64,000 nucleotides of DNA from Blautia sp. An81 (GTDB lineage: Bacteria > Bacillota > Clostridia > Lachnospirales > Lachnospiraceae), in NCBI RefSeq assembly GCF_002161285.1, contig NZ_NFHH01000013.1:1-64000 (forward strand), in the 5' to 3' direction. The notes under the pieces were generated by a model. That model was not told where the DNA came from and did not search any database. It saw nothing but the letters and a program-made list of their open reading frames with translations. Below, piece by piece: positions 1 through 9,135 of this stretch; the first letter of the stretch is position 1; each line of letters begins with the position of its first letter. A program made the translations under genes and the position numbers.

Positions 1-17
1 TCACATCTTTTCTGGCT

Positions 18-136
18 TGTCAAGAACTTTTTTCATTTTCTTGAAAATTTCTTTTTTCAAGATTTTCAGAAGTTCCTGAGAGCACCGCTCTCGCCGACAG
101 CTATGTTAGAATACCACAGCATTTTCCATTTGTCAA
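18..136 (-). promoter_or_regulatory. Sigma-A-type promoter(s) reading out of the left edge
   Basis: On the minus strand there is TTGACA (131-136), a 17-nt spacer and TATTCT (108-113). A second TTGACA sits at 18-23, and its -10 box would fall just outside the window. Tandem strong promoters followed by a long AT-rich leader without an ORF are typical of stable-RNA (rRNA or tRNA) operons, so one may lie just to the left; that is inference. Positions 1-242 hold no recognisable gene. Confidence 0.5.
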
Positions 137-242
137 CAACTTTCAATAACTTTTTTTATTTTTTTCTTTTTCAAGACATATCCCCCTGATCACAGGCTAA
201 AATCCTACTGGCAAAGAAGCAGAAAACCATCATCAACTTGAT

Positions 243-286
243 AAAAAAGTCAGGGCCCACATCTTTATGATATGCATCCCTGACTT
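243..286 (-). terminator. Intrinsic terminator of the cvpA transcript
   Basis: The minus strand forms AAGTCAGGG/CCCTGACTT (278-286 with 248-256), followed by a run of T. It lies only a few bases after the stop codon of the CvpA-family gene. Confidence 0.75.
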
Positions 287-290
287 CCTT

Positions 291-989
291 TTATAATAGT
301 CCTGATAAAAGTTCAGCAAGCAGATTGTGTTCATATAAATAACTGGTCATAGAGTTTTCTTTTATCATAGTCACACCGCTCTGAGCCCATGAAGTATCCC
401 AGAACAGAGACAATACCAGAAAAACAATCCATACTACAAAGATTCCCTGAGCAGCTCCCAGCACAACCCCTCCTGCTCGGTTCAGCAGATTCAGGACGGG
501 AAGGGAAAAGATTCCGTTCAGGATTCCGCCAACTATATGAAGGACAATGCTTATTATCAGAAAGGTCAGAAGCATCCCGATTATGCTGACGATAATTGTA
601 GCTATACTATGAGAAATATATTCTGAGAAAGTTTCTACCAGGAAATGCTGATATCCCTGCGCGTTATTATTCTCTATAAGAATTTCCTTTACATTTTCCG
701 GAAGAGGAAGTCCCTGAATATACTGATTCTGCTCTCCTGTGTCTGCTTCTTCACTGAGTTTTTCTTCTGTAGTCCTGGAAATACTCTCCTGGCAGTTTTT
801 CTGGATCACATCATAGACCGGCGTCTTCTCCCGAACATACTCTGTGATCTGAGGATTCAGAGCAAAGCTCAGGATCAGTGTCAGGATAACTGAAAGAAAT
901 GAAAACCCTGTACGGACCATTCCTCTCTGTACTCCACTGAAAATATAAGCAACAGGAATTGCCAGTATTACAATAGCCAACCAATTCAT
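291..989 (-). CDS. CvpA family membrane protein
   Basis: This 232-residue integral membrane protein matches the CvpA family (colicin V production accessory protein and relatives). It has an N-terminal hydrophobic segment, the family-typical GxxRGMVRTGF-like stretch at about residues 18-28, and three further hydrophobic segments around residues 30-45, 130-155 and 165-200. A polar loop of about 80 residues lies between helices 2 and 3. The start is supported by AGGTGAAG 4-5 nt upstream. It follows the DUF5711 gene with a 33-nt gap and is probably co-transcribed with it. CvpA proteins are linked to envelope homeostasis in other bacteria, but the exact role here cannot be read from sequence. Confidence 0.8.
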   Translation of the reverse strand: MNWLAIVILAIPVAYIFSGVQRGMVRTGFSFLSVILTLILSFALNPQITEYVREKTPVYDVIQKNCQESISRTTEEKLSEEADTGEQNQYIQGLPLPENVKEILIENNNAQGYQHFLVETFSEYISHSIATIIVSIIGMLLTFLIISIVLHIVGGILNGIFSLPVLNLLNRAGGVVLGAAQGIFVVWIVFLVLSLFWDTSWAQSGVTMIKENSMTSYLYEHNLLAELLSGLL

Positions 990-1022
990 ATATCTTCACC
1001 TGTCTTTCGTGTCTGTCTTCTG

Positions 1023-2216
1023 CTACCATGCCAAACGGATCATATGGACTCCTTCATCAGAGATCAGCAGATAACGGTTCCTGGACATCTGGAACAGATT
1101 TTTCACAGTTCCTTCTAAAAAGTCTCCCCGGAACTTCAGTCTTCCGTTGAAGTTATACATTTCTACCTGTGTACCGCTGCTAAGAATAATCTTCTCTCCG
1201 CTGATGGAAATGCTTTGATAATCCATATCAAATCCCTGTGAACACTTTTCTCTGCCCGAAGAATCATATAAAGTCATAAAGTATGAGTTTCCCTGCTCTT
1301 CTCCATCGGTGACAATTCCAAAATACTCTTCATTATAAAAAAGGCTGATCAGCTGGGTATCTATTTCTATACTTTCTCTTTCCTCTGGGGTATCTCCTCC
1401 CTGGAAAACAGAAAATCCGTCATCTCTGAAAGCCACACAGGTACCGTCACTGAAATATACCAAATCTGGAACCAATGTATCTTCATATGTAAATTCTGCA
1501 ACTACATTATCTACCTGTCCCTGGCCTGCCTGTCCAAAGTTATAAAAAACCACCTGGGTTGAAATTTCTCCAGATTCCACCAAAAGATAGCTGACTCCGA
1601 TAATCGTACCATCTGGTGAAACCGCCAGATCCAGGGGATATCCATTATTTTCCATTCGTGTCTGGTTTTCTACTATGAGGCTGCCATCAGATGCATAATA
1701 GTTTATCCAGGTTCTTTCTCCATCCTCCAGGATAGCGGCTACGGAACCGCTCTCCGTCACCTCTGCCTTCACAATAGGAAAATCCGTTGTTACCGGCCCA
1801 ACAGGACCATCTGCTTCAATTATATACATGGAGGTGCCCCGTCTGTCATAGATAGCCGCCATATCGCCTCTGATACTGGAGACCGGATCGCTCATATCAT
1901 ACGACTGGTCCCATAGGGTATCTCCTGATTGGGACAAAAGAGAAACACTTTCATTTCCGTATTTCAGCAGGTTGTCACCAAATTCTATATACTCCGAAGA
2001 CTGTGTATCCTCATTTTCCATTGTGGAAAGCACATCATAATTCTCATCTACATGATTAAAAACGATAAAAATCCCTGCTATAACAGCAATGAGCACCGCT
2101 GTCAGAATTACCACCGATTTTTTCGGACGTCTTGTCTTCAGAAAATACCAAAAATCCCAAAGCTTATTTTCTTCCGAATCTTCCCTTCTAAAATTCAAAA
2201 TATTTTTAATATTCAT
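1023..2216 (-). CDS. DUF5711 family membrane-anchored beta-propeller-like protein
   Basis: A 397-residue protein with a short basic cytoplasmic N-terminus, one transmembrane helix at about residues 36-53 and a long extracytoplasmic part. The exterior consists of repeated short beta-rich units with alternating 'SxDG' and 'YDxxG' turns, which suggests a propeller. It matches the DUF5711 proteins common in Lachnospiraceae; no enzymatic residues are evident. It sits upstream of the CvpA gene on the same strand. The DUF assignment is recalled from family appearance, not from a search, and the function is unknown. Confidence 0.65.
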   Translation of the reverse strand: MNIKNILNFRREDSEENKLWDFWYFLKTRRPKKSVVILTAVLIAVIAGIFIVFNHVDENYDVLSTMENEDTQSSEYIEFGDNLLKYGNESVSLLSQSGDTLWDQSYDMSDPVSSIRGDMAAIYDRRGTSMYIIEADGPVGPVTTDFPIVKAEVTESGSVAAILEDGERTWINYYASDGSLIVENQTRMENNGYPLDLAVSPDGTIIGVSYLLVESGEISTQVVFYNFGQAGQGQVDNVVAEFTYEDTLVPDLVYFSDGTCVAFRDDGFSVFQGGDTPEERESIEIDTQLISLFYNEEYFGIVTDGEEQGNSYFMTLYDSSGREKCSQGFDMDYQSISISGEKIILSSGTQVEMYNFNGRLKFRGDFLEGTVKNLFQMSRNRYLLISDEGVHMIRLAW

Positions 2217-2305
2217 ACATTTCTTCCCTAGTGTATCATCTATACTTTTCCATACTCTTACTAGATTTCCATGGTGTCGATTCAGAGTTAGTATAACACA
2301 AAAGT

Positions 2306-3499
2306 TTACGGGAGTAAAATTTTTTGTCCCGGATAGATAAGGTCATTTACTGACAGATTATTTAATTCGCAGATTTCCCTGACCTTTTCTGTGCTTCCAT
2401 AAGTTTTTATGCTGATTTTTGTTATGGTATCTCCCTGCTGAATAGTATAGGAAGGATGAATCTCAACAGATGCCTGAGAAGAGCTCTCCTCCCCAGTCTC
2501 TGTCTCCTGCATCTGGTCACTTTCCTCCTGTGTCTGGTCAGTCTCCTCTTCTTGGGATATGGTATCATCTTCTGCAGTATTCTGTTCCGATTCTCCACTG
2601 GCGCTGTTTTCTTTATCAATTTCTTCATTTTCCCTGGTGACATTTCCGTTTACCGGTGTTGTCTCTTCCTGGACAGTCCCCTGATTTTCCTGGTCAATAT
2701 CCGCAAGAACCTCTCTGGTGCTTTGAAGTTTCTGGTAGTCGTTCAAATACAGCACTCCCACTGCCAGCACAGCTACTGCTGCGCAGATTCCCGCAGCTTT
2801 CATTACTGGGAATCCTGTCTTGGACTTTTCCTGCTGAGTATTTTTTTCTACTTTCTTTCGAAAGCTGTGTACTGCAGAGTCATCTACCTCCTCGCTTTTT
2901 TTCTCCATCTTCTGATTCTGAGCAATAAGAAAGTTATGCATGGGCTCATTTTTTTCATAGTAAACATAAAATCCGCTCTGCCTGGACATCCGTCCTTCTT
3001 CATAACGGTAAAATGCCTCCTCTTTTTCCAGAGGCTCCATGACAAACAGAATCTTATCACTGCCTCCAAAATGGTCCAGGTGGGTCTGACAGATAACCTG
3101 ATGAAGCTCCATAGAGCATCCTGGAATCGACAGGAACCAGCCTACCACTTCCTGGTCCGGAAAATACTCTTTGTTCTTTTCGTATACATGATTCCAGATT
3201 TCCTGTGTAAACTCCAGATGTTCTTCACTGACTTCCATATCAGGAAGGGCCACTGCACTTTTAACAAACAGGTAGGAAACTCCCTCTTTCCAGTTGGCCT
3301 GTCCCAGCAATATGGCTCCTATTCCTCTGGATAAATTCTCAGATGAGATTCTACAAAGATAAGTATACGCATAATCTTCTATATAGATTTTCTGTGTTCC
3401 TCCCACTTCTCCTATCTGGCGTATGTTATTGGGAATACGGAAAAAGCTTTCGTTCCCCTCAGACTTTTGTTTTTCCTTTTCATAGACAATTTCTATCAT
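2306..3499 (-). CDS. Membrane-anchored LysM protein with inactive JAB/MPN-like N-terminal domain
   Basis: A 397-residue protein with three parts. Residues 1-195 resemble a JAB/MPN (Mov34) fold, residues about 231-251 form one transmembrane helix, and a Glu/Gln/Thr-rich linker leads to a C-terminal LysM domain (about 350-396; YTIQQGDTITKIS ... YPGQKILLP). LysM binds peptidoglycan outside the membrane. The JAMM zinc motif expected as GWxHSHPG reads GWFLSIPG (about 120-127), so both metal-binding histidines are missing and the domain is probably not a protease. I chose the start at 3499 because AAAGGGGTG lies 7 nt upstream; a longer reading frame to 3535 lacks a ribosome site. It is divergent from yyaC. 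The JAB assignment is inference from the motif context. Confidence 0.7.
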   Translation of the reverse strand: MIEIVYEKEKQKSEGNESFFRIPNNIRQIGEVGGTQKIYIEDYAYTYLCRISSENLSRGIGAILLGQANWKEGVSYLFVKSAVALPDMEVSEEHLEFTQEIWNHVYEKNKEYFPDQEVVGWFLSIPGCSMELHQVICQTHLDHFGGSDKILFVMEPLEKEEAFYRYEEGRMSRQSGFYVYYEKNEPMHNFLIAQNQKMEKKSEEVDDSAVHSFRKKVEKNTQQEKSKTGFPVMKAAGICAAVAVLAVGVLYLNDYQKLQSTREVLADIDQENQGTVQEETTPVNGNVTRENEEIDKENSASGESEQNTAEDDTISQEEETDQTQEESDQMQETETGEESSSQASVEIHPSYTIQQGDTITKISIKTYGSTEKVREICELNNLSVNDLIYPGQKILLP

Positions 3500-3665
3500 G
3501 TAATATTCACCCCTTTTTGATGAAAAGGATAGCACATTCTTTCTGCGAAATTTATCAGATTCAGCAGGGAAACTAATTTTTTTAACGACAAAATTTACAG
3601 GGATAAGGAAATGAAAAACGGACAGAATAAAAGCATGAAATTGGTTTCAGAAAGGTTAGATTCCT

Positions 3666-4247
3666 ATGTCCATAAAAAAAGATTCTATGTATTACATTGA
3701 AAATAATGGGGCCGGCATCAAACTTGGCGCTATTCTCTTTGATTTTCTTTCTTCTTATGAGGAGAACTTCCGGGAACTGGTTTTTGTCTGTATCGGCAGC
3801 GACAGGATCACTGGTGACAGCTTAGGTCCTCTGGTGGGTCACAGTCTGTCCCGGCAGGGACTGTCCTCTGCATATGTGTATGGGACTTTATCCAATCCAG
3901 TCCATGCCCTGAATCTCAGGGAGACCATTGAAGAAATTAATCTGCGCCACCCGGACAGCCTGGTGATCGCTGTTGACGCCTCTTTGGGAACCAGAAAACA
4001 CACAGGATGCCTCACTATTTCCAGAGGTGCCCTGGAGCCGGGGCTGGGCGTCAAGAAAAAGCTGCCTCCCGTAGGAGATATCTCCATAACCGGCATAGTA
4101 AATTCCGCCGGAAATTTTGACCATTTTAATCTTCAGACCACAAAGCTGTCTACAGTAGTCCGCATGGCAGACGCCATTGTCTTTGGAATCCTCCTGGCCT
4201 ACCGCCGTTACTTCTATGGAACTGCCAGGATCAGCGTCCAGACATAA
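3666..4247 (+). CDS. yyaC: Spore protein YyaC (GPR-like protease fold)
   Basis: A 193-residue protein of the YyaC family, which shares the fold of the spore germination protease GPR and is found in endospore formers. Diagnostic stretches are CIGSDRITGDSLGPLVG (about 41-57), AVDASLG and the PPVGDISITGIVNSAG region (about 139-154). The gene is preceded by AGAAAGG and followed by a terminator. It is transcribed divergently from the LysM gene. In Bacillus the gene is spore-associated; its substrate is not established. Confidence 0.85.
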   Translation: MSIKKDSMYYIENNGAGIKLGAILFDFLSSYEENFRELVFVCIGSDRITGDSLGPLVGHSLSRQGLSSAYVYGTLSNPVHALNLRETIEEINLRHPDSLVIAVDASLGTRKHTGCLTISRGALEPGLGVKKKLPPVGDISITGIVNSAGNFDHFNLQTTKLSTVVRMADAIVFGILLAYRRYFYGTARISVQT

Positions 4248-4312
4248 AAAAGCCGCTCCACTAAACAGGACGGGAATTTTTCCTTCTCTGTTTAATGAAG
4301 CGGCTCCTTTTC
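4246..4312. terminator. Bidirectional terminator between yyaC and transketolase
   Basis: A long imperfect stem, AGCCGCT...CTAAACAG (4251-4267) with CTGTTTA...AGCGGCT (4288-4305), has an A-run on the left and T-rich DNA on the right. It can serve both convergent transcripts. Confidence 0.8.
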
Positions 4313-4333
4313 TGCTATTTTTTCTATTTTCTT

Positions 4334-5272
4334 TTATACAAAAGCTTTAACCTTTTCATAGATGCCTTCTGCATCGATTCCGTATTTTGCCAGAAGCTGT
4401 ACAGCCGGGCCGGATTCGCCGAACACATCGTTGATACCAATGCGCAGCATCTTTGTAGGTGCTTTCTCAGCGAGAACTTCTGCAACTGCACCGCCCAGGC
4501 CGCCGATAACAGAATGTTCCTCTACTGTAACAACTTTGCCTGTCTCCTGTGCAGCTTTCACCACCAGTTCCTCATCAAGAGGTTTGATGGTATGGATATT
4601 GATAACCTTTGCATCTACGCCATCAGCAGCCAGTTTTTCTGCTGCAACCAGTGCCTCATTTACACATAATCCTGTAGCGAAGATTGTAACGTCTTTGCCT
4701 TCTCTCAGGACAATTCCTTTTCCAATCTCAAACTTGTAATCCGGTTTGTCGTTGATCACCGGTACTGCAAGTCTTCCGAAGCGAAGATATACTGGTCCCT
4801 GATGGTTATATGCAGCTTCCACTGCAGCCTTTGCTTCTACATCATCAGACGGATTCAGGATTACCATTCCTGGGATTGTGCGCATTAAAGCAATGTCTTC
4901 ATTACACTGATGAGTAGCTCCGTCCTCACCTACAGAAATTCCTGCGTGAGTAGCTCCGATCTTCACATTTAAATGAGGATAGCCGATAGAGTTACGAACC
5001 TGCTCATAAGCACGTCCTGCTGCAAACATAGCAAAGGTACTTGCAAAAGGAACTTTTCCTGTTGTAGAAAGTCCTGCTGCAATTCCCATCATATTAGATT
5101 CTGCGATACCACAGTCAATATGGCGTTCTGGAAAAGCTTTCTTAAAGGTACCAGTTTTTGTAGCACCTGCCAGGTCTGCATCCAGAACTACCAGATTCTC
5201 ATATTTCTTGCCCAGCTCTACCAGGGCGTTTCCATAGCTCTCTCTTGTAGCGATTTTCTTTACTTCTGACAT
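4334..5272 (-). CDS. Transketolase, C-terminal subunit
   Basis: A 312-residue protein carrying the pyrimidine-binding and C-terminal domains of transketolase (ketol transfer between sugar phosphates, thiamine diphosphate dependent). The conserved DCGIAESNMMGIAAGLS region (about 53-69) carries the catalytic Glu that activates the cofactor. The partner half is encoded just upstream with a 13-nt overlap, so the two are translationally coupled. Splitting transketolase in two polypeptides is usual in Clostridia and archaea. With TalC it forms the non-oxidative pentose phosphate branch. Confidence 0.93.
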   Translation of the reverse strand: MSEVKKIATRESYGNALVELGKKYENLVVLDADLAGATKTGTFKKAFPERHIDCGIAESNMMGIAAGLSTTGKVPFASTFAMFAAGRAYEQVRNSIGYPHLNVKIGATHAGISVGEDGATHQCNEDIALMRTIPGMVILNPSDDVEAKAAVEAAYNHQGPVYLRFGRLAVPVINDKPDYKFEIGKGIVLREGKDVTIFATGLCVNEALVAAEKLAADGVDAKVINIHTIKPLDEELVVKAAQETGKVVTVEEHSVIGGLGGAVAEVLAEKAPTKMLRIGINDVFGESGPAVQLLAKYGIDAEGIYEKVKAFV

Positions 5273-6099
5273 AATGCTTCACCTGCCTTTTCCAAATCTG
5301 CCATTGCTGTTTCATACTGCTCGTCGTTAGGAGCTTTTCCATGCCAATCTACTTCGTTTTCCATGAAGGATACGCCTTTTCCTTTTACAGTCTTCATGAC
5401 AATGGCTGTAGGCATTCCCTTTACGGTCTTAGCTTCATCAAAAGCTGCTTTCAGCTGGTCAAAATCATTGCCATCGGCAACATTGATCACATGGAAGTTA
5501 AATGCTTCGAATTTTTTATCAATAGGATATGGGGAGCATACGTCCTCAATTTTACCATCAATCTGCAGCCCGTTATTATCTACGATCACAACCAGGTTGT
5601 CCAGTTTTCTGTGGCCTGCAAACATAGCAGCCTCCCAAACCTGGCCTTCTTCGATTTCTCCATCTCCCAGGAGAGTATACACTCTGTAAGAATCACCGTC
5701 CAGCTTAGCGCCTAAAGCCATCCCTACTGCCGCAGAGATTCCCTGTCCTAAAGAACCGCTGGACATATCCACTCCGGGAATGTGTTTCATATCCGGATGT
5801 CCCTGAAGATAGGAACCCAGATGACGGAGAGTCTTCAAATCCTCTACAGGAAAATAGCCTCTGTATGCAAGAGTAGAATATAAACCAGGAGCTGTATGGC
5901 CTTTGGAAAGAACGAACCGGTCTCTATCTGCTTTTTTCGGATCCTTGGGATCAATATTCATCTCTTCAAAATATAAGTAAGTAAATAAGTCTGCTGCGGA
6001 TAAAGACCCGCCGGGATGTCCCGCTTTTGCAGAATGTACAGCTGTAACGATGCCCTTGCGGATTTCGTTAGCTGTCTTCTGAAGTTCTAACTTGTTCAT
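5260..6099 (-). CDS. Transketolase, N-terminal subunit
   Basis: A 279-residue protein with the thiamine-diphosphate-binding half of transketolase. It shows SAKAGHPGGSLSAADL (about 23-38), SKGHTAPGLYS (about 69-79) and the cofactor/Mg motif GDGEIEEGQVWEA (about 145-157) followed by VDNNGLQIDG. It ends inside the start of the C-terminal subunit gene and lies 22 nt downstream of talC. Together the two halves make one enzyme of about 590 residues. Confidence 0.93.
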   Translation of the reverse strand: MNKLELQKTANEIRKGIVTAVHSAKAGHPGGSLSAADLFTYLYFEEMNIDPKDPKKADRDRFVLSKGHTAPGLYSTLAYRGYFPVEDLKTLRHLGSYLQGHPDMKHIPGVDMSSGSLGQGISAAVGMALGAKLDGDSYRVYTLLGDGEIEEGQVWEAAMFAGHRKLDNLVVIVDNNGLQIDGKIEDVCSPYPIDKKFEAFNFHVINVADGNDFDQLKAAFDEAKTVKGMPTAIVMKTVKGKGVSFMENEVDWHGKAPNDEQYETAMADLEKAGEALCQK

Positions 6100-6121
6100 T
6101 TATTTTCCTCCTGAAATTTGA

Positions 6122-6775
6122 TTATTCCCCAAATACTGCGATATAATCCTTTTTAAATTTCTCAATACCTGCGTCTGTCAATGGGTGATGTGTCATCTGC
6201 TCCAGTACTTTGTAAGGAACTGTGGCAATATCCGCTCCTGCAAGAGCACACTGTGTTACGTGAACCGGATGGCGAACGCTGGCAGCAATGATTTCTGTAG
6301 AAATATCTGCTACTGCGAAGATGTCTGCGATAGTCTCAATAAGTTCTACACCGTCTGTAGAAATATCATCCAGTCTTCCTAAAAACGGAGATACATAGGT
6401 TGCTCCTGCTCTGGCAGCCAGCAGCGCCTGATTTGCTGTAAAAATCAATGTTACGTTTGTCTTGATTCCTTCTGAAGCCAGTACCTTCACAGCCTTTAAT
6501 CCCTCTGTAGTCATTGGGATTTTTACTACCATATTCGGATGGATAGCTGCAATCTCACGGCCCTCTTTGATCATGCCTTCTGCGTCTGTGGTAGTAGCCT
6601 TTACCTCGCCGCTGATAGGTCCGTCTACAATAGATGTGATCTCTTTAATAACTTCATTGAAGTCACGGCCTTCTTTTGCAATCAGTGATGGATTTGTTGT
6701 AACACCGCAGATAATTCCCATATCATTTGCTTTTCTGATGTCCTCAACCTTGGCTGTGTCAATAAAAAACTTCAT
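6122..6775 (-). CDS. Transaldolase / fructose-6-phosphate aldolase (TalC/FSA type)
   Basis: A 217-residue protein of the short transaldolase (TalC/FSA) family. It starts [13 protein letters not shown], has [13 protein letters not shown] (about 24-36), and the Schiff-base lysine is K85 in VVKIPMT. Length is exactly that of the family. It transfers dihydroxyacetone units between sugar phosphates; whether it acts as transaldolase or aldolase cannot be told from sequence. The start has GGAGG 9-10 nt upstream. It is the first gene of the talC-tkt operon, and the 232-nt upstream region carries repeated TTATTAATA boxes. Confidence 0.9.
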   Translation of the reverse strand: MKFFIDTAKVEDIRKANDMGIICGVTTNPSLIAKEGRDFNEVIKEITSIVDGPISGEVKATTTDAEGMIKEGREIAAIHPNMVVKIPMTTEGLKAVKVLASEGIKTNVTLIFTANQALLAARAGATYVSPFLGRLDDISTDGVELIETIADIFAVADISTEIIAASVRHPVHVTQCALAGADIATVPYKVLEQMTHHPLTDAGIEKFKKDYIAVFGE

Positions 6776-6866
6776 AATTCTTTACCTCCGTTTACGCTCT
6801 TGGCGATTTATTTGTTCTTGAATATAGTTTACGCCTTAAACTAATTCTCTGCAAGAGGTGTTTCTG

Positions 6867-6987
6867 TTATTAATATGTAAAATTATTAATATAGTTCTGT
6901 TTTATTAATACATTTCTCAGTTTCAAAGGAGGGCCTCCTATTGTTTCCAAGGTTTTTCTACCCATCTGCATATATTTATTATTAATA
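6867..6987. repeat. Four copies of TTATTAATA upstream of talC
   Basis: The 9-mer TTATTAATA occurs at 6867-6875, 6883-6891, 6902-6910 and 6979-6987. The inner 8 bases, TATTAATA, are self-complementary. The first three are 16 and 19 bases apart. They lie between the talC start and the LacI-type gene, where the talC-tkt promoter must be. They may be binding sites, but very AT-rich DNA also produces such words by chance. Confidence 0.45.
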
Positions 6988-7008
6988 TTTTTTTCTATTT
7001 CATTTAAT

Positions 7009-8097
7009 TTATTTATTTTTCTGCCTGGCATATCCGGTTGTTTTCCGGACGATCAACTTAGGCTGATACTCAATATGATAGATGCTGGTAGGCTGGTTTT
7101 CTGAATATGCATTCCGGGCAGACTCTATTTTCCGCATGATGATGTCGCAGGCATCTCTTCCCTTCAGAGGCACAAAATGCTCGATGGTTGTCAGAGACAT
7201 GTGAGACATTCTGGAAAAAATAATATTGTCACAGCCGATGACAGATACATCTCCCGGCACTTTCAGCTTTTCTTCCTGAAGAGCGTCAATGATCCCAAAA
7301 GCAATCATGTCATTAAGACCTGCAATAGCCGTTATATCTCTGCGCTCAGAAAGCAGTTCCCTGGTGAGGTTATAGCCGATACGGTACTCTGAATCTATGC
7401 TGGGCAGGACTTCATCCCAGATATCATCTGCCGCCTTAATGATCACAGAATCCGTAAGTCCTTCCTTCTCATACTCTTTCACAAAGCCTTCTACTCGTCT
7501 GGAGCGCTGCTGCTGTCTCTTGGTAAGGGGCGGCGCAATAAAGGCTACCTTTCTGTGTCCCAGATTGAGCAGATGTCTTGCCATGAGACTTCCTACCTTG
7601 GTATTGTCCTGGTTTATGGCGTCTACCTTTACTCTCTCCCGGTTGCTGATGATCACAAGGGGAATCTTTTCTGCAAGTTCCTCTACCTGGTCCATAAAGG
7701 CATAGCTGGGATTACAGGTATAGATGATTCCTGCCGGAGCCACGCCGGGCATCATCCGCAGGTACTGTTCCTCTATTTTCAGTTCCCTCTGGGTGTTGCA
7801 GGTAAAGACCCCATATCCCTTCTCCTTTGCCACTGTCTCAATTCCCTGGAGCAGCATTACATAGTAAGGATTTGTCAAAGTAGGGCAGAAGACAACGATC
7901 AGCCGGCTGTTTTTGCTGTTTTTTGTTCCCCGCCTTTTAGGCAGTACATAGCCCAGCTCTCTGGCCGCCTGTTCTACCTTTTCCACAGTTTCCCGTGAAA
8001 AGGATACATTATACTTTTTGTTCAGCACCATAGACACTGTAGCCTGGGATACTCCCGCCGCTTTGGCAATGTCTGTGGAAGTTACCTTTTTTCTCAT
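7009..8097 (-). CDS. LacI family transcriptional regulator
   Basis: A 362-residue regulator with an N-terminal LacI helix-turn-helix (about residues 4-50: VTSTDIAKAAGVSQATVSMV, then hinge region RETVEKVEQAARELGY) and a periplasmic-binding-protein-like effector domain (about 60-350) with typical SRLIVVFCPTLTNPYY and DVSVIGCDN stretches. It is encoded just upstream of the talC-tkt operon on the same strand, so it may regulate pentose metabolism; that is inference from position. The 20-nt gap to recR suggests it may also be reached by transcription from dnaX-ybaB-recR. Confidence 0.9.
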   Translation of the reverse strand: MRKKVTSTDIAKAAGVSQATVSMVLNKKYNVSFSRETVEKVEQAARELGYVLPKRRGTKNSKNSRLIVVFCPTLTNPYYVMLLQGIETVAKEKGYGVFTCNTQRELKIEEQYLRMMPGVAPAGIIYTCNPSYAFMDQVEELAEKIPLVIISNRERVKVDAINQDNTKVGSLMARHLLNLGHRKVAFIAPPLTKRQQQRSRRVEGFVKEYEKEGLTDSVIIKAADDIWDEVLPSIDSEYRIGYNLTRELLSERRDITAIAGLNDMIAFGIIDALQEEKLKVPGDVSVIGCDNIIFSRMSHMSLTTIEHFVPLKGRDACDIIMRKIESARNAYSENQPTSIYHIEYQPKLIVRKTTGYARQKNK

Positions 8098-8116
8098 TTT
8101 GGCCTTCTCACCCTTT

Positions 8117-8716
8117 CTACAGTTCCACTCTTCCCTCCAGGGCTCTGAGAAGTGTTACCTCATCAATATATTCCAAATCTCCTCCTACCGGCACCCCGCT
8201 GGCAATCCTGGTCACCTTAATACCTGCAGGCTTCAGAAGCTTACTGATATACATAGCTGTAGTCTCTCCCTCCAGGCTGGAATTGGTAGCAATGATCACC
8301 TCTTCCACATCCTGCTGGGAAATCCGCTCCATCAGTTCCTTTAGTTTAATGTCATCTGGACCAATGCCAAGCATGGGGGATATAGCCCCGTGGAGCACAT
8401 GGTACACCCCATCAAACTTTCCTGTTTTTTCATAGGCCGCCAGGTCCCTGGTATTCTCCACCACCATGATCACCTTTTTATCTCTCTTGGGATTGCTGCA
8501 GATGGGGCAGATTTCCTGGTCTGTAAGGGTATAGCAGCACTTACAGTACTGTACATTTTCCTTTGCATCTATAATGGACCTGGCCAGGCTTTCCACCTGG
8601 TCTTTTGGCATATTTAAAACGTGGAAGGCCAGGCGCTGTGCAGATTTTGCACCAATGCCCGGCAATCTGGAAAATTCTTCTATTAACTTATTAATATGAC
8701 TGCTGTAATACTCCAA
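8117..8716 (-). CDS. recR: Recombination mediator protein RecR
   Basis: A 199-residue RecR. It has the helix-hairpin-helix region ([17 protein letters not shown], about 14-30), a four-cysteine zinc site ([16 protein letters not shown], about 57-72), a Toprim domain ([12 protein letters not shown] ...) and the Walker-like C-terminus. RecR loads RecA with RecF/RecO at gaps. I chose a TTG start at 8716 because AAAGGAGAG lies 6 nt upstream and the product then begins like other RecR proteins; an upstream TTG would add nine residues but overlaps the ribosome site. It follows ybaB and dnaX, the usual Firmicute order. Confidence 0.93.
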   Translation of the reverse strand: MEYYSSHINKLIEEFSRLPGIGAKSAQRLAFHVLNMPKDQVESLARSIIDAKENVQYCKCCYTLTDQEICPICSNPKRDKKVIMVVENTRDLAAYEKTGKFDGVYHVLHGAISPMLGIGPDDIKLKELMERISQQDVEEVIIATNSSLEGETTAMYISKLLKPAGIKVTRIASGVPVGGDLEYIDEVTLLRALEGRVEL

Positions 8717-8773
8717 CTTATTCTCTCCTTTACTTTCGTACAAATCCGGGAATTCCGGCAGTGTTGTACAAAT

Positions 8774-9121
8774 TTAGAAAGGAAATCCGCCGCCCAGGCC
8801 TCCTGTCAGCTTAGACATAACTGCCGCAGACTCTTCCTCTACTTTACGGAGAGCTTCATTAGTTGCCGCCATGATCAGGTCTTCCAGCATCTCGATATCG
8901 TCTGGATCTACCACTTCTTCTGCCAGCTTCACCTTTGTCACTTCTTTTTTACCGGAAATCGTAACTTCTACGGCTCCGCCGCCTGCTGCAGCAGTAAATT
9001 CCTTTTCCTCAAGGGCCTTCTGATTTTCTTCCATCTGCCGCTGCATCTTCTGGGCCTGCTTCATTAAATTATTCATGTTTCCCGGCATCATGCCTCCAGG
9101 AAATCCTCCTCTTTTTGCCAT
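8774..9121 (-). CDS. YbaB/EbfC family nucleoid-associated protein
   Basis: A 115-residue small DNA-binding protein. It has a Gly/Met-rich N-terminus, a coiled stretch [18 protein letters not shown] (about 17-34), and the family core [20 protein letters not shown] (about 48-67) followed by [12 protein letters not shown]. YbaB/EbfC dimers bind DNA like tweezers and coat the nucleoid. The position between dnaX and recR is conserved widely across bacteria. Confidence 0.93.
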   Translation of the reverse strand: MAKRGGFPGGMMPGNMNNLMKQAQKMQRQMEENQKALEEKEFTAAAGGGAVEVTISGKKEVTKVKLAEEVVDPDDIEMLEDLIMAATNEALRKVEEESAAVMSKLTGGLGGGFPF

Positions 9122-9135
9122 TCTGTTATTTCCTC

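Noticed and set aside
2456-3334. A 292-residue open frame on the plus strand opposite the LysM gene
   Set aside because: It mirrors the codon structure of a clear minus-strand gene and has no domain or ribosome site.
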